DNA of 64,000 nt from Hydrangea macrophylla (GCA_033977485.1 CM066994.1:50431155-50495154); one strand, 5' to 3'. Numbered from the stretch's first letter, positions 22,999 to 34,584 are shown. Numbers and translations: made by a program. Notes: generated by a model not told the origin, from the letters alone.

Positions 22999-23524
22999 CA
23001 GGATCGGCCCTGAGGCCAAGCAGCCCAAGCAATGGCTTGGGGCCCCAAATATCAAAGGGCCCCCAAATTCCCCAATTAGTCCATTTGTTTTCTAGCAATA
23101 GTTTAGCCCAAACAAATTTTACATCCCAATAGAGTTAACTAAACTCCTAGCCCATTAAAGTCTAGCCCATATCTGCATTAAACCTCGATCTGTAACCCCG
23201 AATCCATCTCTCTCTATGTATAACTATATATAATAAATTAACAATGCACTGGTTTCTTACTTTGTGATTGGTATGGTTTGAATTGAGTGGTTTGAATGTG
23301 TAAATTGGGATTTTATTTACCATTTTGATATCATGAAACTCTTGTAGTTTTATGAATATTATATGAAAGTGCTCTACACATAAACCAATTATATATATAA
23401 TTTTGTGTAAGTACACCCTTAAAAAAAATTTGCTTCGAGGGCGTTGCCCCCGAACCCCCATATAATTTTGGGGCCCCATCTTTAGACTTCACTTTGGACC
23501 CCCCAAAACTCAGGACCGGCCTTG
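22999..23524. mobile_element. hAT-type non-autonomous transposon (526 bp)
   Basis: Flanked by a perfect 8-bp duplication AACCCAAT (22991-22998 and 23525-23532). Termini are imperfect inverted repeats: CAGGATCGGCCCTGAG on the left and CTCAGGACCGGCCTTG on the right. The interior carries GGGGCCCC motifs near both ends (23040 and 23471) and no coding sequence. Confidence 0.85.
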
Positions 23525-23532
23525 AACCCAAT

Positions 23533-24552
23533 AAACCGATTATGCACATTTCAAAGAGTCACTTACTATTCTCAACATTAGGAAAGACAAACTTAAGGTA
23601 CAATATATCCCATAATCTCAATCTTAAAAAACACTTTACTAACACTAACTCCAATTGGGTAAAGAAATTGCCGTTTAGAAGTAGAAAAAGGTCATTTGGG
23701 AAAAGAAAAAAGAAAAAAAAAACCGCAATCTAACCAAAACTCAACAAAGTGAGAAGTAAAGTAAGCTAATTAAATCACAAAATAGCAAAATAGCACAACA
23801 GATTCATGGTACAAAAAAACAAATTCAGATTCATGCTAAGCAAAACTTAGCATTAATGTCCTACTAAACATAAGTAAACAAAACCCATATTTGAAATACT
23901 CACCTTTAAGCCATGACCACAACTTCTAGATCAGTTGAATTGCTGAAATCCAATACCTAGCAAAATTATGAAGATCTAAATTAAAACCTAAAATAAATAA
24001 ATTAATTAACCAAAGATAAGGGGAAGATGAAGATTTCAAACTTAAACCAAACAAAGTATCAAAACCTAAACTATTAGACTTTGAAATTGGAACCAAAAGA
24101 AAGAAAGAGAAAGAGAGAGAGAGAGAGAGAACTGGTGCGTGCGGCGACGTGGTGGTGAGCTTGTGATGGCGGCGGCGGTGAGGTGGTGGTGAGTTGGTGA
24201 TAGCGGCGGCGGTGAAGTTGTGGTGAGCTGATGATGGCGGCGGCGACGAGGTGGTGGTGAGCTGGTCGCGATGGGTCTTCACAGGGCCTTTTTTGGGAAA
24301 GAAGAGAGAGAGGGAGAAGTGAGCTCTCAAAAGCTTAACAGAACAAATGAGGGGGAAAATGAGCGCCTTTCTTTTTTAGGGCTAAAAAAAATGACTGTGA
24401 CTATATTTTTGCCCAACTTAAAAGAGGACCGTGACTTAGATCTTTTTTTTTTTTTTTTTTAGGAAAAATGAGCGCCTTGAATACATTTTTGTCCACCTTA
24501 AAATTGTTCACTTTCCTATTTTATTGGCTAATGTAATAACGTCCAGTATTAT
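23533..24552. other. Unassigned DNA with a GC-rich 34-bp minisatellite
   Basis: A GGTGGTGAG-containing unit repeats at 24151, 24185, 24219 and 24253 (period about 34 bp), with GGCGGCGGC tracts, beside a GA run (24113-24130). On the minus strand a frame (23926-24330) spans the minisatellite, preceding a splice-donor-like AAAG|GTGAGT near 23904. This has the look of a captured 5'UTR/first exon, but no protein family is recognised. The ATGAGCGCCTT motif occurs at about 24359 and 24467. Confidence 0.35.
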
Positions 24553-24561
24553 ATACGAATT

Positions 24562-24745
24562 GAGTAATACTAGGCACACTTTGACATCCACACTGAATTT
24601 GACACTCAGTTTTAAATGCATGTACTCTGTGCTGTTTAAGTGGTGCACAGAAAAGTATAAAATATTCATACAGCACAAAGTACATGTATTTAAAGTATAG
24701 AATGTCAAATTCAATGTGAATTTCAAAGTGTGCCTAACATTACTC
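24562..24745. mobile_element. Mutator-type foldback MITE (184 bp)
   Basis: Almost the whole element is an inverted repeat: GAGTAATACTAGGCACACTT on the left matches the complement of AAGTGTGCCTAACATTACTC on the right, and the arms extend about 75 bp each. Flanks ATACGAATT and ATGAGAATT agree at 7 of 9 positions, fitting an aged 9-bp Mutator target duplication. Confidence 0.75.
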
Positions 24746-24824
24746 ATGAGAATTAATTAATGGCGTAAAGCACTAGGCCCACTGCATTAGCCACTGGGAG
24801 AGAAAGATGAGCAAATTTGGGGTG

Positions 24825-25428
24825 AGAAAAACTGCAGTCATTTTTTGTCACTGTTTATAGCCGTGATAAATTGCCCGAAAATAAGTGTGATAGACAGTTC
24901 GGATAACTTAGGGTGTGTTTGATAACCCCATTAAGTGCCGAAAATGAAAAGACTCAGCACTTATTCTATTTCAGTGCATTTGATAACATACCACTTAATT
25001 GAAAAAGTAGCTCTAACACCACTGAAAACTTTAAGTGAAAAATTTCTATTGAAAATAATCACTGAATGCATTCTACTTCAATAGTTGAAACTCTATTTCA
25101 AGGAATAAAACTTCAAGTGCTTAAAATTTTCAGTACTTAAAATTCAGCACTTAATTTTTAGTTTTATCAAACGCACCCTTAGTGATATATATTCGTTTGT
25201 CAATGTCTGAAACACTGACAAATCTTTGTCAGTGTTCAGAACACTGACAAACTTATTTCTTCGTCACTATTTGTCACAGTCCGAAAACCGTGACAAACTT
25301 AGTCATGGTTTTAAACAATGACAATTGTATTTGTCACGGTCCTTAACCGTGACAAAATTTGTCACGGTCCTAGACCGTGACAAACTACGCAAAAATAAGT
25401 GTGACAAATCGGCCATTTTGGTGTAGTG
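24825..25428. mobile_element. CACTA-type terminus with palindromic subterminal array
   Basis: The right end GGCCATTTTGGTGTAGTG is the complement of a CACTACACCAAAA terminus. Upstream lie about six hairpin units of the form TTTGTCACGGTCC..CCGTGACAAA (about 25196, 25225, 25268, 25303, 25330 and 25358). The left limit is uncertain: 'GAGAAAAACTGCAGTC' near 24824 may be a decayed left terminus. A Harbinger-type MITE sits inside. Confidence 0.55.
24911..25178. mobile_element. PIF/Harbinger (Tourist-like) MITE (268 bp)
   Basis: Termini GGGTGTGTTTGATAA and TTATCAAACGCACCC are inverted repeats with one mismatch, flanked by TTA on both sides (24908-24910 and 25179-25181). Repeated 'AAGTGCTKAAAATT' and 'TCAGCACTTA' motifs lie inside, and there is no coding sequence. 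Confidence 0.82.
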
Positions 25429-26250
25429 AAAAACGGTACGCGAATCCAAATTTTCTACAAAGAGTTATGCCCATTTCGTAAAAGTCGACGAAAAATGTTT
25501 TTGAAATCACTATTTGGAGTAGAGGGGTGTTCGACCGGTCGAATTGCCCCTTTCGACTAGTCCAAATACCCTCTGGACCATATTTTCCTCCATTTAACAT
25601 CCTTAAAAGTCTCCAAACTCACAAGGCATTTGGGACTACTTCCCAACCATTTTAGAACAACCAAAACGTGCTCGAAACATCGAAAACCATCGCACTACAC
25701 ATGGTTCATGGTTATCCGCACTACAACTCACTGTAATAACGACCTTCTCTATTAGATTCCCTAACAAGATCCTCGTATCTTTGTGATATCCAATATCAAT
25801 TTGATTTCTCCGAATCTCTTATCACGTTCAATCAATCACACTTATCTTTCACCTCAAGTCCTATAATTCTACTTCCTTTGACAACCCACCTTAAAACACC
25901 AAGAAATTCTTATTCCTATTCATTTCCATTCCTTTATTCTCCATCAAGAAGTTCTACCATTTCTCCTCTGACCTATGTCGTCCTTATCGTTACATTCATA
26001 CGCGAATAACCATCAAGTCTAAGAAACTGGTTCATAAGTCTATACTCGACTGAGCTTCCACCAACTGTAGTTTCACTATCCAAGCATACTCTATTCTTTC
26101 TATTCCATCTTAGGTAAGTTCTCAAGTCCCAACATTTCCACTTATACCATCAGTAGCATCCGCTACTAATCCTTATACTACTTCTAAATCCACTATGGCA
26201 CCACAACCATTTGAAATCAGGTTTAGCTGAGAGATTCCTCAACAACCACA
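25429..26250. other. Interior of the 18.8-kb element, related to LTR leader
   Basis: No coding motif. It contains a further TTCGACCGGTCGAA palindrome (25530-25543) in a GGGGTGT...CCCC context like that in the LTRs, so part of it may derive from a related LTR. It ends at ATATA (26251-26255), the target duplication of the solo LTR. Confidence 0.4.
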
Positions 26251-26725
26251 ATATATGTCGCACCCTGAATTTCTCCCAGAAATTCCTCAGAGAATTAAAA
26301 ATAGTGACATCACCATGCTGACGGTTATAGAAGAACCATTAGGAATACCCTAATTAGGAATCCTTGTAAAATCCTATAGTTAACATCATAACAACAACGA
26401 CACTATTTCTAACCTAGAATCTGTTAGAGTGATTGTAACCTCGACTTTAAGTTTTTTTAAAGGATATTTTATCGGACATGCTTAGGCTCGTTCATAGCCT
26501 CGTACGCTTGTATTCTTATTACGACATTTACTTTTTACATCTGCGCACGCACATTAGAACTCTGGCACGCTTACCTATGCACTTAACCCGTGAGTGGGAC
26601 CCACACTATACTTAGGAACCATGTGGACCCCACCCTGATGATCTACCCTTAGACATACACAAGCACACATACTTGTACACATTGGGTGCACCTACTACAG
26701 TTGATTAACTCCCATCCACCCTCCT

Positions 26726-26734
26726 CTATAAATA
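26726..26734 (+). promoter_or_regulatory. TATA box in the solo LTR
   Basis: CTATAAATA, about 470 bases from the LTR start, followed about 30 bases on by a transcribed-leader-like stretch with GAGAGA and CA repeats. This sets the orientation as plus. Confidence 0.6.
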
Positions 26735-26858
26735 AAGACGATCACCCCCCCATTTGATCCTCCCTTCCAGCTCACAATCTGTCTATACAGATTGTATATA
26801 GAGAGAGACCCCAAGAGGGTTAGTGAGAGTGAGAGTGCACTTAGAGATGAAGAGATCA

Positions 26859-26859
26859 A

Positions 26860-26902
<43 letters not shown>
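26859..26902. repeat. CA microsatellite
   Basis: An uninterrupted (CA)n run of about 22 units. A (GAA)n run follows at about 26993-27028. Both generate spurious open frames on each strand. Confidence 0.9.
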
Positions 26903-26906
<4 letters not shown>

Positions 26907-27559
26907 GTTGTTTACACCCACACACCCCTCTCTTCACTATCTCTGTTCTCTCTCTCTCTCATACCCAGTACACCCACGTGGACCAGAGAGAAGGAAGAAG
27001 AAGAAGAAGAAGAAGAAGAAGAAGAAGATCGGAGGAGAAAGAGAGAGATCGGTGAAGATTTAAACTACCAAAGGTAAAACCTAACCCCCATTGTCATTTC
27101 TGGACCCTTGCATGTTAGTTAGGCATCCCTAGGACCACATGCATGTTGCCCAAGCTGAGTTTAGGGCTCTGTATGAACTCCGGCGGCCATTAAAGCTCCA
27201 CCGTGAGAGCTTGATTTTCCAATCTCAACCAAAACACCCCAAATCTAGACCATTGTGACCCCCTTAGTCCCAGATAAACCCCTTTGTAGCAGGTTTTGAT
27301 TTGGTATACGTTTGAATGGCCATGCAGGCCATTATTCTTGTCATTGGTCAAAACGATAATGGCCTGGTGGGAGACCCAAATGAATGAACCAGACCATGCA
27401 CTCCTAGCATGATGTAGAGGACCTCGAGATGAAGCGATTAGCGTTAGTCTCGTCCATTTCCATGGAGAGGAGAGAGAGATATAGGCCTGGGAAGTTTCCC
27501 GGCGAGCTCAGATGGCGCCGGCGACGTCGGGATCGCCAGAGAAGAAAAGAAGATCCGTT

Positions 27560-28175
27560 TGGATCTTCAAGTTTTAAGACCCGGGTTTGGGTCAGGCTAG
27601 GGTGGGTTAGTTTGTGTGTGAATATGGGAGTAGATAGCGGGTCGGGTTTGTTTTAAATAACCCACGGGTCATTTAATTAGAACGTCGTCGTTTTGATGCC
27701 GGGGCGGGTTTGGGTGAATGGTTCGGGTCGGCGTGTGAGTAGAGATGGGTTTAGGGTTTGGATCGGGTTTAGTTCAGGTATGGCTAGGTTTAGGTTAATG
27801 GGTTGGTTAGTTTATTAGTATAAACGGACTACTCGTATTAGGCTTGGATCGGGTCGGGTCTAACCCAACGGGTCGCGCCTTTGGGTTTCCTTGTGAGTAG
27901 ATTTGGGTTACCCATTTAAGATCGGGTCGGGTCGGGTCGGGTCGGTTTTACCCGAACGGGTTTCTAGTTTGGGTTCAGTTGAGTGAGTAAGTGGATAGCC
28001 CATTTGGGTTAGGGCCAGATCTGGTTCAACCCGAATGGGTCAATGGGTTTGGGTTAGTTTGTGAGTGTAATCGGTTCACCCGGTTGGGATAGGGTCGGTT
28101 CGAGTTGACCCGGCGGGTCAGATATTATTATTATTATTATTATTATTATGATTATTATTATTACTATTATTAGTA
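27560..28175. repeat. GGGTCGGGT-rich and TTA-repeat segment of the solo LTR
   Basis: Multiple CGGGTCGGGT and 'AACGGGT' units (27640-28120), including four GGGTC units in tandem near 27921-27943, are followed by (TTA)n-like sequence (28126-28175). No gene. The 75-codon frame at 27429-27656 is Arg-rich and derives from GAGA/CGG-rich sequence. Confidence 0.6.
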
Positions 28176-28339
28176 TTAATAGATTTTTAAATGATTTTAA
28201 TTATTATAAATAGTATTAAAATGTTTTATTAGTACAAATAACCTATGGAATATTACTATATAATATTTTATTTATTCTGAGAGTAATTACATTATTCTAA
28301 AAATATTATTAGTATTTAATATGTATTAAATAAATAATA

Positions 28340-28631
28340 CTCCCTCCGTCCCATAATAAGTGTCCACATTTCCTTTTTTGGATGTCCCACAATAAGTGTC
28401 CACTTTCTTAAATTGGTATATAGATTTTACTTACTTTCCCAAACTACCCTTATAATAAAGACAAAGTAGCATTTATTTGTGGTCTCAAAACAAGCAAAAA
28501 GTCAAACACCTATCACATCAAAGGGTAAAATTGGAAAGTGACTCTTTAAGGAACCAAAAAAATTAATGTAAAACAACTTTCTTAAGCATTGTGCAAAATG
28601 GAAGTGAACACTTATTATGGGACGGAGGGAG
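28340..28631. mobile_element. Stowaway (Tc1/mariner) MITE (292 bp)
   Basis: Classic terminal repeat CTCCCTCCGTCCCATAATAA on the left and its complement TTATTATGGGACGGAGGGAG on the right, with TA duplications (28338-28339 and 28632-28633). A second internal GTCCCACAATAAGTGTCCAC repeats the left arm. Confidence 0.95.
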
Positions 28632-28633
28632 TA

Positions 28634-30374
28634 AATATTATGCTTCCTTAGTATTTAAATATATTTTAAATACTTATGAGCCTTAATAAATTACAAAAAA
28701 TAGAAGAATGTCCCCAATGCTATTTTATTATATCCCACGATTTACAAAGCTATAATACTATATATTAGTACTTTTAATAATTAATAAGGAGATATTTTGT
28801 TAGTATATTAATTAGTAAAAATACCAAACAAGCTCCGAAAATTATGAGATAAATACTGGTAGCGTATTTTAATATCTAGTATTTAATAAAAATACTTTTA
28901 AGTACTGATTCCACTGTATATGTATATTTATGTATTTAAATCCCTTTTTGAGTATTTTCTGATATATGTTATCTTCAATAATTCATAATAAATAATCTAG
29001 AACTCCTAAAATTACGTGGTCAGTTCCCAGAGTCTTAGAATAATGTCTAGAACATTCCCTTAAAGTTTGGTGACTTTTTGACTCGGTCGAAAATACAGCT
29101 TGTCTTTTAGTGCAATAAGCCCTGCATATTACCTCGTAAAACGAGACGGACTCCGATTTGAGTCTAGTCAATGGAGTTGGACTTAGAATAACACGTAGAT
29201 CACTACCTTGAGGTTTACAACCTCATTTGGTAAAATTACCATTTTTGCCCCTGGAGTTGCACTCACTCTTTATTATTGTTTCTTCTGTTTATTATTGTAG
29301 AACTGGACATTTATCTGTTTTTTGAGAATCGGCGACTCGAGGTGAGTTTCATAACCTCACTCTAATCCTAATAAGATTAATATAATATGTTTTAAAGCCA
29401 TCTGTATGATGTTTTGTATAAGTAATATGTTGATTTATGATGCCACATGTATTCTATTAATAATTGTATGGCTAAGCGAAGCATGTTATGGTAGTATTAT
29501 CGCATACGTGAGCATGTTAAGAGTTTTATCTATATGATTATTGGTATCAAATCCATGTTATGTGATCCATGTTTTATATGTTATGTTTCTGCTGCTAACT
29601 GTTAAATGCACATTTTACGATGGTTGTTAACTGGATAAGATAACGCATGTTATGTTAATAATAAAGAGAATAAAAGTGGCTCTGCATATGGGCATCGGTA
29701 GTGGACTCACTTGCATTTCATGACATGAGTTAGCATGCATTGTATGAGAAAGAGAGTCGTTTGATGAAAATGAGAATAAGATGAGATATGTGAATGTGAA
29801 AGAGATGTGATTGATTGATCCGATGGATCATCGTCTGACGAGCCGGGTGGACATGGACGGTCAGGGTTCCTAGCGTGCCTCTTTCCGTTGAAGACGTCCG
29901 GTGATGCGCATACGTGGTTGAAGATGTCCCATGTATCGTTGAAGACGTCCATCTAGTGCTCTACTATACTTTTCAGCCGTGTAGAGGACCGGTGAGAGTA
30001 TACACATGGTTGAAGACATCCCATGTGCCAGTTCCATTGTTTACAGATAGTGTGCGCCGTGAAGACGTCCGGCGGCCTATCAAGGGAATAAGTATGAATC
30101 AGCTGTTATAGCATGTTATCATCCTTGATATACCGCGTGTTGTCAAGTGGATGAGAAAGAGAAAATGAATGATGAGATTGAGTTGATGAGTAAAAGGGTT
30201 TGGTTCGAAATGATTTGGTTTTGGAAAGTTTTAGTTTTAAAATGAATTGGTTTTGAAAAGTATCTGTTTTGAAAAGTAAGTGTCTTTGAAAAAGAGTTGG
30301 GAGTAATTCGCATTGGTCATGCATTTGCACGCACGGGGATAAAACAAGAAGAATGCATTCTATGAGGCCATATT
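28634..30374. other. Middle part of the solo LTR, no gene seen
   Basis: AT-rich to 29200, then LTR-like sequence. At 29885-30075 short repeats of 'GTTGAAGAYGTCC' or 'GTGAAGACGTCC' recur four to five times. No protein motif on either strand. Confidence 0.5.
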
Positions 30375-30757
30375 TATCACTACAAGAAAATATGCTTTTT
30401 ATGTCACTTTTAAATTTCTTTTTATGTCGTTTTTATTGCGAGTGACATAAATATTTCTTGTTCAACCTTTTTATGTCACTTTTAGACTGTTTATGTCACT
30501 TTTTCAAAAAAGTGACATAAAAACCTGATTATTTATGTCACTTTTTAAAAAGAGTGACATAAATAATCAGTTTTTATGTCACTTTTTAAAAAAGTGACAT
30601 AAATAAAAACGCGGTGTCACTTTTGGCTTTCTTTCGAGATTACCCTTTTCTTTGGATCGTTTCTCTGAGCTAGCTCTTTGGTTTCTTTGTAGCATTCCTT
30701 TTGTGTATTTACATAAGCTTGGAGGCTAATTACTACGTACTTTATAACTTTATTGCA

Positions 30758-30907
30758 TGTGAAGAAGAAGGCAGGCCTGCTGCTGTTGGTTTATCTTCAT
30801 TGGATCCTTCTCGTCGGAGAATTTCTGGACAAGCTATCAATGATGGGAGTTTATCCAAGCAGAAATATCCAGTTGCAAATGATTCAATGTCAAGCAAAGA
30901 TGCTCTA
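30758..30907 (+). pseudogene. Captured exon fragment, casein kinase 1-like C-terminal region
   Basis: The frame reads EEEGRPAAVGLSSLDPSRRR, then SGQAINDGSLSKQK and PVANDSMSSKDAL. This closely resembles the Ser-rich tail that follows the kinase domain of plant casein-kinase-1-like proteins, as I remember it. It ends exactly at a donor-like GTAAGT (30908). No kinase domain lies in the window, so it is a fragment with some flanking intron, carried inside the CACTA element. An extra residue near AAVG is a possible small in-frame change. The 5' exon limit is not clear. Family call is from memory. Confidence 0.6.
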
Positions 30908-31384
30908 GTAAGTAGTTTGGATTTTATTTATATAATTATATATATGAGAGCTAGGAAGCACAAATAGTCCTTGAAGGGTCACTTTTCCGACACAGAAACA
31001 TGACTACCACTGCTTAACACATGTTGGACAGTTGGAGACCAAAATCTGCGTATTGTTCTGTCTATTTTTTTGTGTGTGTTCTGACAAGATACATGATGAA
31101 CATTCTTAGATATTTTGATTTAAAGTGTATTATTTCAAAATTTTGAAAAATAAAGTGGAAGGCCTTCTCATGACCAGGATAATTAGGATGCTTTGACCTT
31201 TAGTGTTTGATTGGGAAATAAAGAGGGTCTATGAAAGAGCCATATAAGGGCTATGAAATCAAAGTACGACTTTCGAAATTACAACTAATTAGGACATTTG
31301 AAATTTAACGAGACTTAGGCATATTAGTTTTACTACAGATCATATAATTTTCTTATCATACATGATCATAGATATTTAATATAT

Positions 31385-31553
31385 GAGTAATGCTATGCTT
31401 CCCAAATTTTTTTCCCAACAAGTGTTTCCCAACACGTGGCAGTGGGCCCTAGTAGGACCACTTAGACATCAACCAATCAAAATCAACTAGATCCACTGCC
31501 ACATGTGTTGGGAAACACTTTTGGAAAAAAAATTGGGAAGCATAGCATTACTC
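31385..31553. mobile_element. Mutator-type foldback MITE (169 bp)
   Basis: Termini GAGTAATGCTATGCTTCCCA and TGGGAAGCATAGCATTACTC are inverted repeats, with arms continuing through 'AACACGTGGCAGTGG' and its complement. A perfect 9-bp duplication TTAATATAT flanks it (31376-31384 and 31554-31562). It shares the GAGTAATRCTA terminus with the MITE at 24562-24745. Confidence 0.9.
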
Positions 31554-32680
31554 TTAATATATATATATATATATGTATGTATATTGTCATTTTGTCATGT
31601 CCTAGCCGTGTGGGTGTCCTTAGAATTAGAGAGTATAGGTGAAGATTCACTAGTGGCTCACTTATTTCACACCGTGATACTTACCGACAGGTTAGGAAAT
31701 AGGTCCAACATATATCCAGTGTCGATACCCTGGTCCTACCCAGGTCGACACCGACCCTCCCCCTTCTATGCCAAGTCCAGGTAACATAGCTTATGACTAG
31801 TGGGGTCATGGGATGTGTGTGCTTAGAAACTAACACTCATAGGACTTCTATTCTCCCTTTTTTGTACTAATACTCTGGATTCTGGAAAGACTCATTTTCT
31901 AAGAATTGTTCTTTGTTTTTCACAACCAAAATAGATTTTCAAAGGAGTTATCATTTTCAGTGAAAAAGAAACAGAAAACTGATAGAATTTTCACAAACCA
32001 AGTAGGCCCTAAGCGTCTCTTTGAAGATAATTGTTGACATGTTGTATGTACTTTGTTTGATTGTTTCAGTCATATAGCTCATGAACGATCACGTATCATA
32101 AAGAAGGTTAGTTTGAAGCTTTTCTTTTGCCCGCTTTTTCCGATCACATATTTCTAATCTGTATAGTTTTCCTGATTTCATGGTAAGAAAGTGCAATTCA
32201 TTTGGTGTTTGAATTAGGAAATTAAGATTCGTGTTGAGTGGTTCTTATATCCAGGGATATAAACACCAAATTTCATGGGTAGAGTTCACGAAAATGGCAA
32301 CATAGTTTTAATCTTTTATTATTTTATATACAACTAATTAATGAAAACTTTTTCTTTTTTGTAGGTACAAAGATTCACATTTTGATGGAAGGTTCTAACA
32401 AGCAAACCACTTTTTTTGTTCGGCTAATTTTTTTTGTTGGTTTCATAGTTTTGTTTGTACTTTTTGATGAATATGTAATATGTATATGTTTTTAGTTTTG
32501 CACTTGACTCGGATCGATTGTATACTTTTTGTTCAAACCAATTAATTGGTTGATATTGAAATGAATCGATTAAATTTAGTAGTTGAAATAGATTATATAT
32601 TGAGTTGGATTTAATTTTGTACAGGGTGTATGGTATTGTATATATGTACGTACAGTGTGCTATATATTATTTTTACAGGG
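31554..32680. other. CACTA interior, right of the MITE
   Basis: Non-coding, with an AT run (31555-31575). A short segment at 32071-32107 sits between an acceptor-like TTGTTTCAG and a donor-like GTTAGT and might be another captured exon. The open frame 31503-31784 mixes MITE and flanking sequence and has no motif. Confidence 0.35.
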
Positions 32681-33711
32681 TGGTTTTTATGTCACTTTTA
32701 CTATATTTATGTCACTTTTAAGGCTTTTATGTAATAATTTTGTTCGGTATTTATGTCACTTTTCTACTTTTATGTCACTTTATGTTAAAAGTGACATAAA
32801 TAAAATGGTATTTATGTCACTTTTAAGTATTTATGTCACTTTTAATACTTTGATGTAATAATTTTGTTTGGTATTTATGTCACTTTTCTACTTTTATGTC
32901 ATTTTAGGTTAAAAGTGACATAAATAAAATGGTATTTATGTCACTTTTAAGTTTTTATGTCACTTTTTATTAACGAATGTGTTGGTTTTATAAAACATTT
33001 ATGTCACTTTTTCGAAAACATTTATGTCACTTTTAAAACATTTATGTCGCCTCCATTTATGTCACTTTTTCCTGGAAAAAAAAGTGACATAAATACCTAT
33101 TTATGTCACTTTTTAAGTGACATAAAAGGCCTTTTTCCTTGTAGTGTATCTATCTACCTGTCTTGTTGAGACTTGTGCTATGCCTGTGGTGAGAATGCGT
33201 CTTTTAATAAGAGATTAACCATATCTTAAGATACTAAACTATGACGTGAGTCGAGAGATGTTTTGTATTTATTAATTATTGTGCGGTTGAGACTCTCACT
33301 CAGCCTTGTTCCAAGGCTGACGGCATGTTACGCCTTGGGCATTTGTATGCCTAGTGTTACAGGTTTGGAGATAAATAGAAGAGTTCAGGATGCAGTGCCG
33401 TGGAGCTAAGGAGGATAAAGCCTTGCCGAAGATCTGATAGACAGTTTCTCACGTTTTTAAGCTTATGTAAATTGTTTAGTATGGCCTCTTGTATTAGGAT
33501 TGAAGTTATTGTAACTCTTGTTTAATTTCCGCTGCTGTATTTATACTCTGATAAGTTTAGGTCATGCTTATGCTCTAGCATTTCCCTTATGATTGAATGG
33601 TGCGGAGTTAGAAGGACAGGACGGTTAACAAATTAGTCACGTGTCTACGGACCCATAAAGGAAAATTTTTATTTTCCCTATTTTTGGCTTACTCCGAGGC
33701 GTGACAATATA

Positions 33712-34572
33712 TACCATAAGATTGGTTGAGAGATTCCTCAACCATCCAACATCTCAAACTTCGTACCATACGTTCAAAGATTCTTCAACAACTATAATAC
33801 CTACCATAAGATTGGTTGAGAGATTCCTCAACCATCCAATCATCTCAATATCGTACAATAATTTGAAAGATTCTTCAACTACCTATCATACACCGTATAT
33901 ACTATAAGGTAACACCATAAGATAACCCCGTGCGATCACACTATAGGTTTACACTATAAGATAAGGTGAGAGATTCCTCACCTACCCCATACTGGAGCAA
34001 TACGTGCTACTAGACTATCTTTTTATCATAAACCCCAACTGTACATCTCTATTCTCTAGCTTTATGATGTTTAACCCATGTCTGAAATAGAACCCTTATC
34101 AATCAATCCCAATACTCGACTATGAACAATCACTTATCACCCTCCATGTGAAGGCCAATAAAATCCCTTCCACGGTTTACTACTCGAACTTCATTCCCGG
34201 TCAAAGCCCTTAAAGAGCACTCATTACTATCACTTTAAATAATTACCGATTTGATCGAAAATCATTTGGTTTTTATTTAGACATTCAACGGTTCCTCACT
34301 CAAAGATATCATATCTCCCTCATGTCACCACACAAGGCCTATGATAACGCATAGTAAACCTTATCTCGTCGCACAGCTCTACACCCGTATGATTTCACTA
34401 ATTCACGAATGCATAACTACTATGCATGTATGATAATAACATAATCATGTATGTATAGCAACATACCATATGCATCAAACATCTCTAGAATATGGGGATG
34501 CATTCTGGAATATGGTCAATTCACTCAACACTCCACTCGATGTCGAACGTTCACAAAGTTTTGTTACCTATT
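33712..34572. other. Leader region of the 18.8-kb element
   Basis: Non-coding, with imperfect repeats of 'AAGATTGGTTGAGAGATTCCTCAACCATCCAA' type units (only motif-level here: GAGAGATTCCTCAAC at about 33728, 33812 and a GAGAGATTCCTCACC variant at 33967). The same motif occurs just left of the solo LTR at 26230, which supports continuity of this interior across the insertion. Confidence 0.5.
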
Positions 34573-34584
34573 GCTCTGATACCA
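34573..34584 (-). promoter_or_regulatory. Primer-binding site (initiator Met tRNA type)
   Basis: Complement reads TGGTATCAGAGC, five bases inside the 5' LTR. This is the common plant LTR-element primer site and fixes the element on the minus strand. Confidence 0.88.

Larger units (their letters stand above)
30378..33146. mobile_element. Non-autonomous CACTA transposon (2769 bp)
   Basis: Termini CACTACAAGAAAA (30378) and TTCCTTGTAGTG (ending 33146) are inverted repeats. The 3-bp duplication TAT flanks them (30375-30377 and 33147-33149). Subterminal repeats of TTTATGTCACTTTT, in both orientations and often paired as hairpins, fill 30400-30610 and 32680-33125. The interior has no transposase I can recognise. 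It contains a captured casein-kinase-1-like exon and a Mutator MITE. Confidence 0.93.
26256..33706 (+). mobile_element. Large solo LTR (about 4.4 kb without nested insertions)
   Basis: Starts TGTCGCACCC and ends CCGAGGCGTGACA, flanked by ATATA on both sides (26251-26255 and 33707-33711). No second copy of either end occurs inside, so it is a solo LTR, not a full element. It carries a TATA box, long microsatellites, a Stowaway MITE and a CACTA transposon. The 3' part (about 33280-33706) has the style of Ty3/gypsy LTRs. Solo LTRs arise by recombination between the two LTRs of one element. It sits in the interior of the 18.8-kb element. Confidence 0.82.

Noticed and set aside
26695..27077. Overlapping His/Thr- and Arg/Glu-rich frames
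   Set aside because: Produced by the CA and GAA microsatellites inside the solo LTR.
27429..27656. 75-codon Arg-rich frame with a plausible ATG
   Set aside because: Lies within the solo LTR; composition reflects GAGA and CGGCG tracts and no family is recognisable.
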